DNA from: GN02-872 sp963518665
Lineage (GTDB): Bacteria > Patescibacteriota > Gracilibacteria > BD1-5 > UBA6164
Direction of reading: 5' to 3'
Assembly: GCA_963518665.1 (NCBI GenBank)
Contig: CAUQKR010000009.1
Span: 1-36,145 of the forward strand
Length of the DNA: 36,145 bases
Every line of letters starts with the position of its first letter. The stretch's first letter is position 1. Shown here piece after piece: positions 19,182-28,455 of this stretch. The position numbers and the translations under genes were made by a program. The notes below the pieces were generated by a model that worked only from the letters and a program-made list of their open reading frames with translations, did no database searches and was not told the DNA's origin.

Positions 19182-20219
19182 TTATATTTTAATATAAAAA
19201 CTTCCTTTATCTTCTATGATATTTGAGATAAAACTTTGGTAATAATTTATTTTTTCTAAAAGTATATTTTTATGATTATTATCAAGTTCTGATAATAAAT
19301 CATCGATTATCAAAATTGGTTTTTTTCAAGTCTTTTTCTCGATAAAAATTCCTTCCAAAAGTTTTATGTAAATAATTACACTTTTTACTTCTCATCTTGA
19401 TCAAAATTTTTCTAGAGAAATATTGTCAAGTGAAATCTCAAAATCATCAATATGTGGTCAAATATGAGTTCTTCAGAGAATTATATCTCTATCAATATTT
19501 TTTTCTAGGTAATTTTTTATGTCACTTGAAACTGAATTTTCAGAGACTTTTGATATATAATTTAAACTTATTTCAGAAAAATCAACAGAAAAATAATCTT
19601 TTATGTTTTTTATAGATTTTGATAAAAAATTTATGAAACTAAATCTGTATTTATAGATTTCTTCAGAAATATTTATAAATTTTTCATCCCAAAATTTTAT
19701 ATCTTCTTTTTTGGCTTTTTTTTCGTAAATTGCTTTTAAAAAACTATTTCTTGATTTTAAAATTTTTTTATAATCTTTTAATAAATTTTCATAATCTGAA
19801 AAACTTCATTTCAATGCTTCATCAATAAATTCTCTCCTTAAGCTAGGGGATAAATACATCATATTCATCACAATTGGAGAAAAAATTACCGAAGGATAAA
19901 TATTTTCTAAAAAGATTTTTTTTGTAATTTTTTTGTTGTTTAATAAAAAATTTTTCTTTTTATCTTTTTTTGAATAATAAAATCAAAGTTTTCCTTTATT
20001 TTCATCATTTATTTCTATAAAAAAATAGTCTTCTCAAATTTTTACCAAATCATCAAGACTAAGTTTTAAAATAGAATTATTACTTAAAATACTTAAAGCT
20101 TCCAAAATATTTGTTTTTCATCTTCAGTTTTCTCAAACAATAAAATTTTTTGTTTCAAAATTTTCTATTTTTTTATCAGAAAAGTTTCTAAAATTTACTA
20201 ATTTTAGGCTTTTTATCAT
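19182..20219 (-). CDS. recF: DNA replication and repair protein RecF
   Basis: 345 residues, typical length. N-terminal LKLVNFRNFSDKKIENF leads to Walker A GENGRGKTN (G29-T36, all three glycines as TGA). The middle has YLSPSLRREFIDEALKGSFS. The C-terminal ABC-type signature is FGSRGEVKSVI, then Walker B LIIDDLLSELDNNHK. RecF helps load RecA at single-strand gaps. It follows gatC with one base between the two genes, not the usual dnaN neighbour. No Shine-Dalgarno sequence. The assignment is firm. Confidence 0.93.
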
Positions 20220-20220
20220 A

Positions 20221-20508
20221 TTATTTCATTATATTTGATATAGCAATTTGATTAGCTACAATTTTTTGATTAGAGCAAGCAAGTAGTTCTTTTGGAGTAA
20301 CTTCTTTTTGTACCTCTACATCTTCTCTAAGTTTGCTTTCAGTTTCTACAACAGAAATTGTAGGTTTTACTCAAGTTGTGTCAACTTCGTTTAATAAATC
20401 AATATAAGATAAAATATTGTTTATATCATTGCTTAATTTTGGATCTTCCATATCAATTTTTGAAAGATTTTTAGATAATTTTTTAATTTGCTCTTGTGTT
20501 AAACTCAT
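20221..20508 (-). CDS. gatC: Asp/Glu-tRNA amidotransferase subunit C
   Basis: 95 residues, the normal size. It has LTQEQIKKLSKNLSKI at the N-terminus, LSNDINNILSYIDLLNEVDT in the middle, then KLREDVEVQKEVTPKELLA, matching GatC's LREDEV and helix pattern. GatCAB converts mischarged Glu-tRNA-Gln (and Asp-tRNA-Asn) by transamidation; gatA and gatB are not in this window. The gene heads a two-gene operon with recF. One TGA glycine (TTGVKPT). Confidence 0.88.
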
Positions 20509-20541
20509 TTTTAAGTATTATATAATAAATAAATTTTTTAT

Positions 20542-20569
20542 ATTTTATTTCTTATTTAAAAAAAATCAA
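20542..20569 (-). promoter_or_regulatory. Promoter of gatC-recF
   Basis: On the minus strand: TTGATT, 16-bp spacer, TAAAAT, 33 bp before the ATG. Confidence 0.6.
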
Positions 20570-20575
20570 GAAATT

Positions 20576-20893
20576 ATGAATTTTAAAGAAAGTGTAAAAT
20601 CTGATTTTACTGATAATAAAGAGAAAAATGAGTTTAGATATTTTTCTGCAAAAATTATTTTTGTTGTATTTTTGACATTATTTTTTGTAGTTTTTTATTT
20701 TGTTTGAGCTTGAATTTGAAAAAATTTTTTAGAAAAATTTTTATCTCCCTTGTATATTTTATTTATTTTTAGTTTTAATTTATTTGTCTTTTTCCTTTGA
20801 CAAAAATTATTTCCAAATAAAAAAATAATAGCTTATATTATAAGTTTATTATTTTTAGCTTTATCTGCATTTTTTATTTTACCTTTAATTTAA
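20576..20893 (+). CDS. Small membrane protein, three predicted segments
   Basis: 105 residues. A charged N-terminus (MNFKESVKSDFTDNKEKNEF) is followed by hydrophobic segments at about 25-45, 54-72 and 80-103. No family is recognised. It precedes the lipoprotein gene by only 4 bp, so the two are likely one transcript. Divergent from gatC with 67 bp between starts. Two TGA glycines are used. Confidence 0.65.
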
Positions 20894-20897
20894 TTTT

Positions 20898-21452
20898 ATG
20901 AAAAAAATTTTTGTTTTTTTAGTTTTGATTTTTGCTTTAAGTTCTTGTTTTTGAGCTGAAGATTCTGATTGATTAACTAATTATTCTGAAAACCCAGCTT
21001 TTTCTATAAAATTGCCAACAGTTTGGGAAAATATAACTTCAGAAAAAGATAATATTGTTCCAACCCCAAGAAGTGGTCAAATAGAGCTTATAAGTAGAGC
21101 AAAAGCTGAAACAAATCATTTTTTGAATAATGTTTTGATTCTGTCTGAAGATGTAAAACAAGGATTAAGTTTAACTGATTATATAAATTCTATGAATTTT
21201 AATGCAAAAAATGATTACTTTGAGTATTCTGACATAAAATCAAAAGATTTTGTATTTTCTGATTGAACAATATCAAAAATAAATATTTTTTCAGCTAGAT
21301 ATAATGATTCTACTCCAAGATTGAATTTTTTACAAACTGTAAATATTTGTCCTAATTCAAAAGCTTATTTTATAACTTTAGCTATTGATAACACAATTAC
21401 AGATACTTCTAGATATGAGAATATGCTTTCAAGTTTCAATTGTAAAAAATAA
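20898..21452 (+). CDS. Lipoprotein with a PsbP/DcrB-like fold
   Basis: 184 residues. The lipobox LSSC (cysteine at about residue 17) follows a short hydrophobic segment, so the protein should be lipid-anchored outside. After the anchor, NPAFSIKLPTVWENITSE resembles the start of PsbP/DcrB-like domains (FSIKLP-x-x-W). SLTDYINSMNFNAKN and a final NMLSSFNCKK also fit. The fold assignment is tentative. The gene probably shares a transcript with the small membrane protein upstream and is followed by tRNA-Cys. Confidence 0.65.
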
Positions 21453-21511
21453 ATTTGATTTTTTTTCTTAAATAAATATAATTTGCCAAGTAAAAATGAT
21501 TTTGGCAATTT

Positions 21512-21585
21512 GGTGCCATGGCCGAGTGGTTAGGCAGAGGTCTGCAACACCTTGTACAGCGGTTCGAACCCGCTTGGTACCTCCA
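21512..21585 (+). tRNA. tRNA-Cys (anticodon GCA)
   Basis: 74 nt with encoded CCA. Acceptor GGTGCCA pairs with TGGTACC, discriminator T as expected for cysteine. Anticodon arm GAGGT-CTGCAAC-ACCTT gives GCA; the D arm GCC/GGC and T arm GCGGG-type pairing are intact. Just upstream is a hairpin of TTGCCAA and TTGGCAA (21483-21508). Confidence 0.94.
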
Positions 21586-21596
21586 ACTAAAATTTT

Positions 21597-21627
21597 AAAC
21601 AGTTATTTTATAACTGTTTTTATTTTT
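21597..21627 (+). terminator. Terminator after tRNA-Cys
   Basis: AAACAGTTAT pairs with ATAACTGTTT over a TTT loop, followed by a T-rich run. Confidence 0.88.
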
Positions 21628-21646
21628 TATTAAAAATATCTTTTAA

Positions 21647-21674
21647 AAAAGAACTAGATTTTTCTAGTTCTTTT
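21647..21674 (-). terminator. Terminator of htpG
   Basis: AAAAGAACTAGA pairs with TCTAGTTCTTTT over a TTTT loop, just after the htpG stop on the minus strand. Confidence 0.85.
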
Positions 21675-21677
21675 ATT

Positions 21678-23621
21678 TTAGTCTAAGTATTTTGTAGCAA
21701 ATTTATTTGTTAAATTTACAAATTCAGAAATATTTTTTATTTCTCATCATTCTAGTAAAATTGCTTGATAATAAGCATATTTTATAGTATCTTGAAGTTT
21801 TTCTGATTTTAAATCTTTTTCAAACTCAGTTTTCATCATTTCAACCAATTTATTTTTTGGATTTAATTCTAAAATTCTCTTTTGAGTTGGGACTTCTTGT
21901 CACATTGCTCTCATCATTTTTTCAAGTTGAGGGTCAATTCAATTTTTTGGAGTTTTTAGAGCTCAAAGATTTTCTCAAAGATTTTTATTTAATTTTACTT
22001 CTTCTATTTTTTCTTCTCAAATTATATTTTTTATAAAATCAAAAAGTGATTTAAAATTTTCATTTTGAGTTTTTTCAGCTTCTTTTTGTTCTTCAGTTTT
22101 TTCTTCAAGTTCCACATCAGAAGTTGTTATTGAAACAAATTTTGCTCATTTATATTCTGTTAAATTATTTACCCAAAAACTATCAATTGCGTCAGTAAAA
22201 ATCAAAACATCAGTATTATGTTCTTTAAATTGAGAAATAAAAGGACTTGATTTTGCTTCGTTTTCAGATTTTGCAATTATGTAGTAAATATTTTTTAATA
22301 TTATTTCATGTTCATGATCTCAGTGTTTTTCTATAGATTTTTTTTCTGGAGCTTTTTCTAAATATTCATCTAAAGAAATTAAATTATTTGTATTTAAAGA
22401 TTTGAAAAGGGAAGTAGAAGCTATTTCTTCTTTTAAATCATAATCATAATAAATTCATTCTTTTAAAATTTTTCCATAATTTTTCCAAAAAATTTCATAA
22501 TCACTTCTTTTTTCTTTTAGGTTTTTTTGAAGTTCTGAGAGTAATTTTTTAGTCAAAGATTTTTTTATTTTTTCTAGAGTTGAATTATTTTGAAGCATTT
22601 CTCTACTTATATTTAAAGGTAAATCATTTGTTTCAATAACTCAAGAAATAAATCTTAAATAAGTTGGTAAAATTTCTTTACTATGTTCTAAAATAAGTAC
22701 ATTTTGAACATAAAGTTTTGGTCAAAAATCTAAATTTGGATCAGCTAGGTTTTGATACATATTTTGTTCTTTTGGAGAAAAAAGAATTGATTTGTAGCTT
22801 ACCAATCAATCAACTGAATTATTTAAACTAAAAAGTGGGGAATTCCAATCAAAAGAAACAGATTGATAAAGATTTTTATATTCTTCTTCTGTTATATCTT
22901 TTTTATCTTTTTTCCAGATTGGTTTTGTTTCATTTACTTGTTCAAAATCCATAACTTTTGGTTCTTTTTGTTTTTCTTCTTCTGTTCTTGGATCATAAGC
23001 TATCATCATTATAGGAGTTGAAACATAGTTACTATATTTTTTTACAAGTTCTCTTATTTTCCAATCTTCTACCAAATTTTTATTTGCTTCATTTATAAAC
23101 AAAGTTATTTTTGTTCATCTTTTTTCTCTGTTTGATTCTTCGATTTGATAATTTGTTTTTCAGTCTGAAATCCATTTATGAGATTTTTCTTCAAGAGGAG
23201 ATTTTGTCTCTACTTCGACTTTGTCAGCAACCATAAATGAAGAATAAAAACCAACTCAAAATTGTCAAATCAAGTTATGATCTTTATTTTCTTTTGCTTT
23301 TTCTAGTTTTTCTAAAAATTCTTTTGTTCCAGATTTTGCAATTGTTCCTAGATTTGAAATAAGTTCGTCTTTTGTCATTCAAATCCCATTATCTTCAATA
23401 GTTATTGTATTTTTTTCTTTATCTATTGTGATAAAAATTTTGAAATCAGAGTCATTTCCTAAAAAATTTATATCAGTCAGAGATTTTATTCTTGCTTTAT
23501 CTATTGCATCAGAAGAATTTGAAATCAATTCTCTTAAAAAAATTTCTTTATTTGAATAAATCGAATGTGTTAATAATTCTAAAACTCTTCAAGTTTCAGC
23601 TTCAAAATTGTAATTAGCCAT
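21678..23621 (-). CDS. htpG: Hsp90-family chaperone HtpG
   Basis: 647 residues, full length. The ATP-binding domain has FLRELISNSSDAIDKARIKS, EDNGIGMTKDEL, LGTIAKSGTKEF and the lid GQFGVGFYSSFMV. The middle domain has LPLNISREMLQNNSTLEKI with the catalytic-loop Arg, and the C-terminal dimerisation region includes MMRAMGQEVPTQKRILELNP. It is an ATP-dependent cytosolic chaperone. It sits alone on the minus strand, with a CIRCE-like operator at the predicted transcription start, so heat-shock control by HrcA is likely. Glycine codons are mixed GGN and TGA. Confidence 0.97.
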
Positions 23622-23646
23622 ATTTATTTTATATTAAAAAATATTT

Positions 23647-23673
23647 TTAGCACTTAAGTTTTTTAAGTGATAA
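23647..23673 (-). promoter_or_regulatory. CIRCE-like operator of htpG (HrcA site)
   Basis: TTAGCACTT, nine bases, AAGTGATAA. This matches the CIRCE consensus TTAGCACTC-N9-GAGTGCTAA with conserved spacing. It lies just downstream of the -10 box of the htpG promoter, where HrcA binding would block transcription. Confidence 0.8.
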
Positions 23674-23674
23674 T

Positions 23675-23702
23675 ATTATATTTATTTTTTTGATTTTGTA
23701 AA
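23675..23702 (-). promoter_or_regulatory. Promoter of htpG
   Basis: On the minus strand: TTTACA, 16-bp spacer, TATAAT, directly upstream of the CIRCE element. Confidence 0.7.
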
Positions 23703-23712
23703 ATCTTTTTTC

Positions 23713-23740
23713 TTGACTTTTTTGAAATAAGTTTTATAAT
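23713..23740 (+). promoter_or_regulatory. Strong promoter of the 121-residue unknown gene
   Basis: TTGACT, 16-bp spacer, TATAAT, close to full consensus. Confidence 0.75.
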
Positions 23741-23775
23741 TATAAAACTTTTGAGTCAAATTTAAGGAGAAATGT

Positions 23776-24141
23776 ATGTCTCAAGTTCAATTTTGTAAAT
23801 ATTGTAATGAGGTTGTTGGAGAAAGTAATAGTTCTATGACTTTTTTAGATCCTATAATTATTACAGAAAATTCTGACGAATCAGGAAATTGTCATCATGA
23901 AAAACCTTCTGAGTTTAAAACAAAAAAATTTTTTGGATTTCTTTTGAAAACAGAGATTTTTTATCCAGAAACTTTGACAGAAACTGTAGTTTATGAATAT
24001 ATTGGTTATAAAAACAAATTTTTGTTAAAAATTTGTTTTTTATTCAATAAATTGCATATTATTTCTACAACAGAAGGAAATATTTTTTATAATGGATTTT
24101 TTGAAAAACTCACTGGTGATGGTTTGAAATATTTTGATTAA
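23776..24141 (+). CDS. Small protein with an N-terminal CxxC, unknown
   Basis: 121 residues, no TGA codon. The N-terminus FCKYCNEVV has a CxxC pair, and a later CHHEKP adds a cysteine and two histidines, so a metal site is possible. The rest is aromatic and beta-rich, with no clear signal peptide or membrane span. The ATG follows AAGGAG by 6 bases, a true Shine-Dalgarno sequence unusual for this window. It has a near-consensus promoter and a strong terminator, so it is probably a highly expressed one-gene unit. No family is recognised. It shares this design with the genes at 25206 and 35737. Confidence 0.75.
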   Translation: MSQVQFCKYCNEVVGESNSSMTFLDPIIITENSDESGNCHHEKPSEFKTKKFFGFLLKTEIFYPETLTETVVYEYIGYKNKFLLKICFLFNKLHIISTTEGNIFYNGFFEKLTGDGLKYFD

Positions 24142-24147
24142 ATTGAA

Positions 24148-24178
24148 AAAAAGCTGGATTTTTATCCAGCTTTTTATT
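24148..24178. terminator. Bidirectional terminator
   Basis: AAAAAGCTGGAT pairs with ATCCAGCTTTTT over a TTTT loop. It ends the gene at 23776 and, on the minus strand, the cation transporter gene whose stop it overlaps. Confidence 0.9.
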
Positions 24179-25061
24179 TTTTCTTTAAATCTTCTGAAAA
24201 ATCATCATAAGGATCAAGGTGAAATAAAATTGACCATTTTGATTTTTTATCTAATTTTATTATTTTTTCTTCGATTATATGTGAAATATCGTGAGCATTT
24301 AGTAGGGAAATATCTTCTGAAAAAACAAGATGAGCTTCAACAAATTTTATTTCTCCAGATTGTCTTGTTTTAAATTCATGAAAATTTTCTAATTTTTTTT
24401 CATTTTTTAAAATTTCTAAAATTTTTGAAACTTCCTTTTCTTCTAGACTTGCATCAAGTAAAAGCAAAAATCATTTTTTTAATATATTGCTTGCAGAAAA
24501 AATTATATAGATTGATATTATTATTCATAAAATTGAATCTATGAAATATATTTTAAAAAAATATATAAATAAAAGTCAGATTAAAATTGCTAAGTTGCTT
24601 AATAAATCAGTTTTATAGTGTAATGCATCAGATTTTATAACCAAATTATTTGTCTTTTTTCAAACATAATTTAAAAATAAAATCAGTAAAAATGTTATAA
24701 AAACTGAAAAAATCATAATATAAATTCAGATGTGAATTTCTAAAATTTCTTCTTTGAAAATAAATTTTTTTATTGATTCATAAAAAATAAAAATTCAAGA
24801 AAAAATTATTATAAGTCATTCTAAAAAAGAAGCTAGAGCTTCAATTTTTCATCTTCCATAATTAAATTTTTTGTCTGGATTTTTTTCTGCATTATTTATT
24901 GCAAATAAATTAAAAATTGAAATAAACATATCAAGAATTGAGTCAATTGCACTTGAAATAATTGCAATTGAGTTTGTAAAAATTCCAATAATTAGTTTTA
25001 CAATAGCTAAAAAAAAGGCAGTGGAACTTGATATTATTGTAGCTTTTCTTTGCAGAGTCAT
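24174..25061 (-). CDS. Cation diffusion facilitator (CDF) transporter
   Basis: 295 residues, the usual CDF length. Six membrane segments are expected. Segment II has the metal-site pattern SSAIDSILDMFISIFNL, and segment V has HYKTDLLSNLAIL with the HxxxD metal pair. The cytoplasmic C-terminal domain includes FHEFKTRQSGEIKFVEAHLV and ISHIIEEKI, typical of FieF/CzcD relatives. It exports divalent metals (Zn, Fe or similar) in exchange for protons; specificity cannot be read. Single gene, own promoter. Glycines within the membrane part are mostly TGA. Confidence 0.9.
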
Positions 25062-25099
25062 TTTTATTTTTTATAAAATAAATTTTTTAAAGGGAAGAC

Positions 25100-25127
25100 A
25101 TTTTATAAATTTTTGTAAAATTATCAA
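25100..25127 (-). promoter_or_regulatory. Promoter of the CDF transporter gene
   Basis: On the minus strand: TTGATA, 16-bp spacer, TAAAAT, about 38 bp before the ATG. Confidence 0.6.
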
Positions 25128-25145
25128 ATTTTTTTATAAATATAA

Positions 25146-25173
25146 TTGACAATAGAAAAATATATATTATAAT
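25146..25173 (+). promoter_or_regulatory. Strong promoter of the small lipoprotein gene
   Basis: TTGACA, 16-bp spacer, TATAAT: both boxes match full consensus. Confidence 0.8.
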
Positions 25174-25205
25174 AATCAAAATTTTTCATAGTAAAGGAGA
25201 AAAAT

Positions 25206-25358
25206 ATGAAAAAGATTATTTTATTTGCTAGTCTTTTTTTGGCAGCTTGTTCAAATTATACATTTCAGCAAAAAATTACAGTTTCTTGTGAAAATCACAG
25301 CTATAAAGGACTAGAAAAACAAGATTGTAGTTATACAAATTTTGAAAAACTAGAGTAA
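25206..25358 (+). CDS. Small lipoprotein, 50 residues
   Basis: The signal MKKIILFASLFLAAC ends in a lipobox (LAAC, cysteine 15). The mature part of about 36 residues, SNYTFQQKITVSCENHSYKG and the rest, has two further cysteines (SCEN and DCSY) that could form a disulfide. AAAGGAG precedes the ATG by about 7 bases. It has a full-consensus promoter and a strong terminator, which points to high expression of a small surface lipoprotein. No TGA codon. No family recognised; too short for the usual gene-length cut-offs. Confidence 0.75.
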   Translation: MKKIILFASLFLAACSNYTFQQKITVSCENHSYKGLEKQDCSYTNFEKLE

Positions 25359-25361
25359 TCA

Positions 25362-25386
25362 AAAAAGAGGATTTTATCCTCTTTTT
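25362..25386 (+). terminator. Terminator of the small lipoprotein gene
   Basis: AAAGAGGAT pairs with ATCCTCTTT over a 3-base loop, followed by T's. The following kinase gene ends at 25385 on the other strand. Confidence 0.85.
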
Positions 25387-26680
25387 ATTTTACAAAAATT
25401 TCAAATTCTGTTCCAGTTCATAGATCAGAATTTATATTTATTTTCCATCAAAAATCATCACAGATTTTTTTTACGATTGTTAAGCCAAGTCAATTTCAAT
25501 TTCTATAATAAATATTTGAGTCGGAATTTCTATAAAATCTATCAAAAATTTTTTCGATTTCTTCTTTTTTTATTCCTATTCATTCATCTTTCAAAATTAT
25601 TTTATCTTCAAAAATTTCGATTTTTATTTCATTATTTCACTCATTATAATAAATAGAATTTTGTAATAAATTACTAAAAAGTCTATCTAAAAAATAAGTA
25701 TTATTTTCTAAAATTAAATCAAAATTTTTTATTATTTTTATAGAAATATTTTTTTCTTTTGCTTGCTCTATAAATGAATTTCAAAGCTCTGTTAAATAAG
25801 CAAAAATATTTATTTTTTCAAGTTTATAAGTTTTATTTTCTTCTCTTAAAATGAAACTTAGATTTGAAATAATTTTATTTATATTTTCACTTGCTTTTTT
25901 AATATTTTCTATTTTTTGCAACATTTTTTCATCATCTATTTTTTCTTCTAAAATCTCTACATTTGTATCGATTTGCATAAGTGGAGTTTTTAGCTCATGG
26001 CTTGAATCTTGGATAAATCTTTTTTGTCATTCTAAAATATTTTTTGATTTTGAAATCAAATTATTTATTGAATTATTTATTATTCAGATTTCAGATTTTC
26101 AATAATTTCAATTTATAAGTTCTTTATTCTTTTCTATATCATAATCAGAAATATTTTTTGAAAGCTCTAAAAGTGGCTTCAAAAGTCTATTTGTGATGAG
26201 ATAAATCATCATAAGTAATACAAAAATTGAAACAATATCAGCCAAGACTATAACTCAAAGAAATTTTGTTTTAAACTCAAAAAAATCAGCAATATTTTTT
26301 CAAATTAAAATATTATAATCTTTGTAATCTCACCTAAAAACTAAATCATCTCAGTAAGTGTAATATCAAACTTTATAATTTTCTTTTACATCTTTATCAT
26401 TTTTTGAAAAATAAATGTAAAACCCTAGATTTTTTAGTTTATCAAGTTCTTGTTTTGGAATATTTATAATAAATCATTTTTGTTGTTTATCTATTGCAGT
26501 TTTAGCTGATTCATAACTTTTTTCAATATTATTTTTTATTCATGAAATGAAAGAACTTTCAAAATTTAAGTATAAAATATAAAGTAAAATATTTATGATA
26601 GAAATTACAAAAAATCCAAATCACAAAAATATTCTAGTTTTTATTCAAAATCTTTTTGTTTTAAAATTTTTTTCAGTCAT
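25385..26680 (-). CDS. Sensor histidine kinase
   Basis: 431 residues. Membrane segment at about 15-38, an extracytoplasmic sensor region to about 135, a second segment (FLGVIVLADIVSIFVLLMIY), then a HAMP-like linker. The dimerisation/phosphoacceptor box is FIQDSSHELKTPLMQ with His228. The ATPase has N box NLLQNSIYYNE, G1 LKDEGIGIKK, F box IFDRFYRNSD and G2 NGNGLGLTIVKKI. Its start codon ATG overlaps the response regulator's stop by one base, the usual coupled arrangement. The signal sensed cannot be read. The pair diverges from the Bat operon, a natural candidate target. Confidence 0.93.
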
Positions 26681-27351
26681 TAGTTTGAAAATTTAAATCA
26701 TATTCATCTAACTGTTTTTATTGGATCAGTTTTAAAACCTTTATTTAATTTTTTTCTAAGAGAAAGCATATGAGCTCTTATTACATCTGACCAAATATCA
26801 TTGTGAATTCACCAAATATATTCCAGAATTTCCTTTTTAGGAACAGCTTTTTCTTTGTTTTTCATCAAATATTCTAAAATCAAAAATTCTTTTGGGGTTA
26901 AAAAAACAATTTTTTCTCATCTTTTTACTTCTTTTAAAGCTATATTTAAAGTTATATCTCAAACTTTTATTTCTTCTAAAGTTTCATTTTGGTTTATTCT
27001 TTTTAAAATACTTCTTATTCTTAAAACTAATTCTTTCAGCTTAAAAGGTTTTGTTAAATAATCATCTCATCAGACATTAAATCATTTTTCTTTGCTTTCC
27101 AAATCTTCTTTTGCAGTTAAAAAAATTATTGGAGTTTTGTCATCGTTTTCTCTTAATTCTTTTGCAATCTCGAAACCATCTTTTTTAGGAAGCATTACAT
27201 CAAAAATAAAAATATCATATTTGTTTTTTGAAGCTTCTTTAAATCATTCTTCTCAGTCTTGTTTCCAAGTTACAAGAAAACTATTTTCTTCTAAATATTC
27301 ACAAATATTTTGTCAAATTATATTATCATCTTCAATTAAAAGTATTTTCAT
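26680..27351 (-). CDS. OmpR-family response regulator
   Basis: 223 residues. The receiver domain has the acidic pocket IEDD (residues 7-9), phosphoacceptor Asp51 in FIFDVMLPKKDGF, Thr79 in FLTAKED and Lys in YLTKPFKLKEL. The C-terminal winged helix has KIVFLTPKEFLILEYLMKN, DIWSDVIRAHMLSLRKKL and the wing KTVRGIGFKF. It is a DNA-binding transcription regulator phosphorylated by the adjacent kinase. First gene of the two-component operon, divergent from the BatD-like gene with 152 bp between the starts. Confidence 0.95.
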
Positions 27352-27390
27352 AAAATGATTTTATAGAAATAAAGTTATTAATTTTTTAGT

Positions 27391-27418
27391 ATTTTAAACA
27401 AAAAATAAAAAAAATCAA
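27391..27418 (-). promoter_or_regulatory. Promoter of the two-component operon
   Basis: On the minus strand: TTGATT, 16-bp spacer, TAAAAT, 39 bp before the ATG. Confidence 0.6.
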
Positions 27419-27443
27419 AAATTAACAAAAAAAAATTATTTTC

Positions 27444-27496
27444 TTGACGGTTTCTTTACAAAAAATAATTATAATTTTTAAAAAATAATTATAATT
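27444..27496 (+). promoter_or_regulatory. Bat operon promoter region with a 16-bp direct repeat
   Basis: TTGACG (27444) is followed by two exact copies of AAAAATAATTATAATT at 27461-27476 and 27481-27496, a 20-bp period. Each copy contains TATAAT, but the first lies 20 bp from the -35 box, unlike other promoters here. That layout could need an activator; the adjacent OmpR-type regulator is the obvious candidate. Confidence 0.45.
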
Positions 27497-27503
27497 ATAA
27501 ATT

Positions 27504-28112
27504 ATGAAAAAAATATTAACTATTCTTTTTTTGTTTTTTACTGTATTTTATCAGGCTTTTGCCTTGGAAGTAGATATAAAAACAGATAAAAAAGAAATTT
27601 TTCAAAATGAAGAATTAAAGCTTACAATTGATATAAAAAATGTTTCAGATCTAGAAAAACTTGAGATTTCAAAAAATAATTTAGAACAAAATTTTGAAAT
27701 AATTGGAATCAGTCAATCAAATAAGATTTTTTCTTCTGCAATAAATAATAGTTGAATTTTAGAAGAAGAAAAAGAAGTTTTGACAAGCTATAGCTTTATT
27801 TTAAAACCAAAACAAACTTGAAAATTGATTATTTGACCGATAGAAATAAAAAATTGAAATGAAAAAATCGATACAGATAAGCTAGAAATAAAAGTTTTAG
27901 AAGAAGAAAAAAATGATAAAATTTTATCAGAAACAAATACTTGAAAAATTTTTGAAATAAAAGATGAAAACATAAAAAAAGCTGTAGATACAGACTATAA
28001 ATCAGATTTTATTTTTAAAATAATTATGTCAATTTTTATTTTTCTTACATTTTTCTTATTTTTGACTTATATAATTAGACTATATTTTTTAAAAAATAAA
28101 TTTAAAAAATAA
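27504..28112 (+). CDS. Short BatD-like membrane-anchored protein
   Basis: 202 residues. Signal peptide (MKKILTILFLFFTVFYQAFA), one extracytoplasmic Ig-like domain starting VDIKTDKKEIFQNEELKLTI, with TSYSFILKPKQTGKLIIGPI near the end, then a membrane segment (about 172-194) and a basic tail. The domain resembles the first BatD domain, including the typical YxxxP-x-x-xG and GPIEI pattern. Full BatD proteins are usually more than twice as long, so this is a reduced version. It heads the Bat-type operon, whose proteins are thought to form an envelope complex linked to stress tolerance in other bacteria. Family moderate. Confidence 0.7.
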
Positions 28113-28136
28113 AATATAATTTTTAAAAAAAATATT

Positions 28137-28445
28137 ATGAAAAAAAGAATTTTTATTGCTATTTTCGTTTTTCTTGTTATTTTTCCAAATAAAGAATTAA
28201 ATGCAGAAAATTTACAAAAAACTGAAAAAACATCAGAATTACTTTTAAATCCTCCTGTAAGCATAGAACAAATTTTTAAAAAAGATTTGACAAAAAGGGA
28301 AATAAAAGTAGAAATAAAGAAAAGAAAAAAATATCATAAATCTTTGCTTGAAAAATATAATGAGTCTTTTGATGAAAAATATTTAAATATGATTTCAAAA
28401 AATTCTCAATATTTAAGTGAGCTTAGAGCAGACTTAAAAAAATAA
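28137..28445 (+). CDS. Small secreted basic protein in the Bat operon, unknown
   Basis: 102 residues. A signal peptide (MKKRIFIAIFVFLVIFPNKE, cut probably after NA) is followed by a Lys/Glu-rich helical part such as KRKKYHKSLLEKYNESFDE. It contains no glycine at all, and so no TGA. The 24-bp gap after the BatD-like gene and 10-bp gap before moxR make it part of the operon. No family recognised. Confidence 0.7.
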   Translation: MKKRIFIAIFVFLVIFPNKELNAENLQKTEKTSELLLNPPVSIEQIFKKDLTKREIKVEIKKRKKYHKSLLEKYNESFDEKYLNMISKNSQYLSELRADLKK

Positions 28446-28455
28446 AAATTTTATT

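Noticed and set aside
21483..21508. Hairpin before tRNA-Cys as a terminator of the lipoprotein gene
   Set aside because: The stem is 7 bp with a 12-base loop and no T-run follows; it may only be a processing signal.
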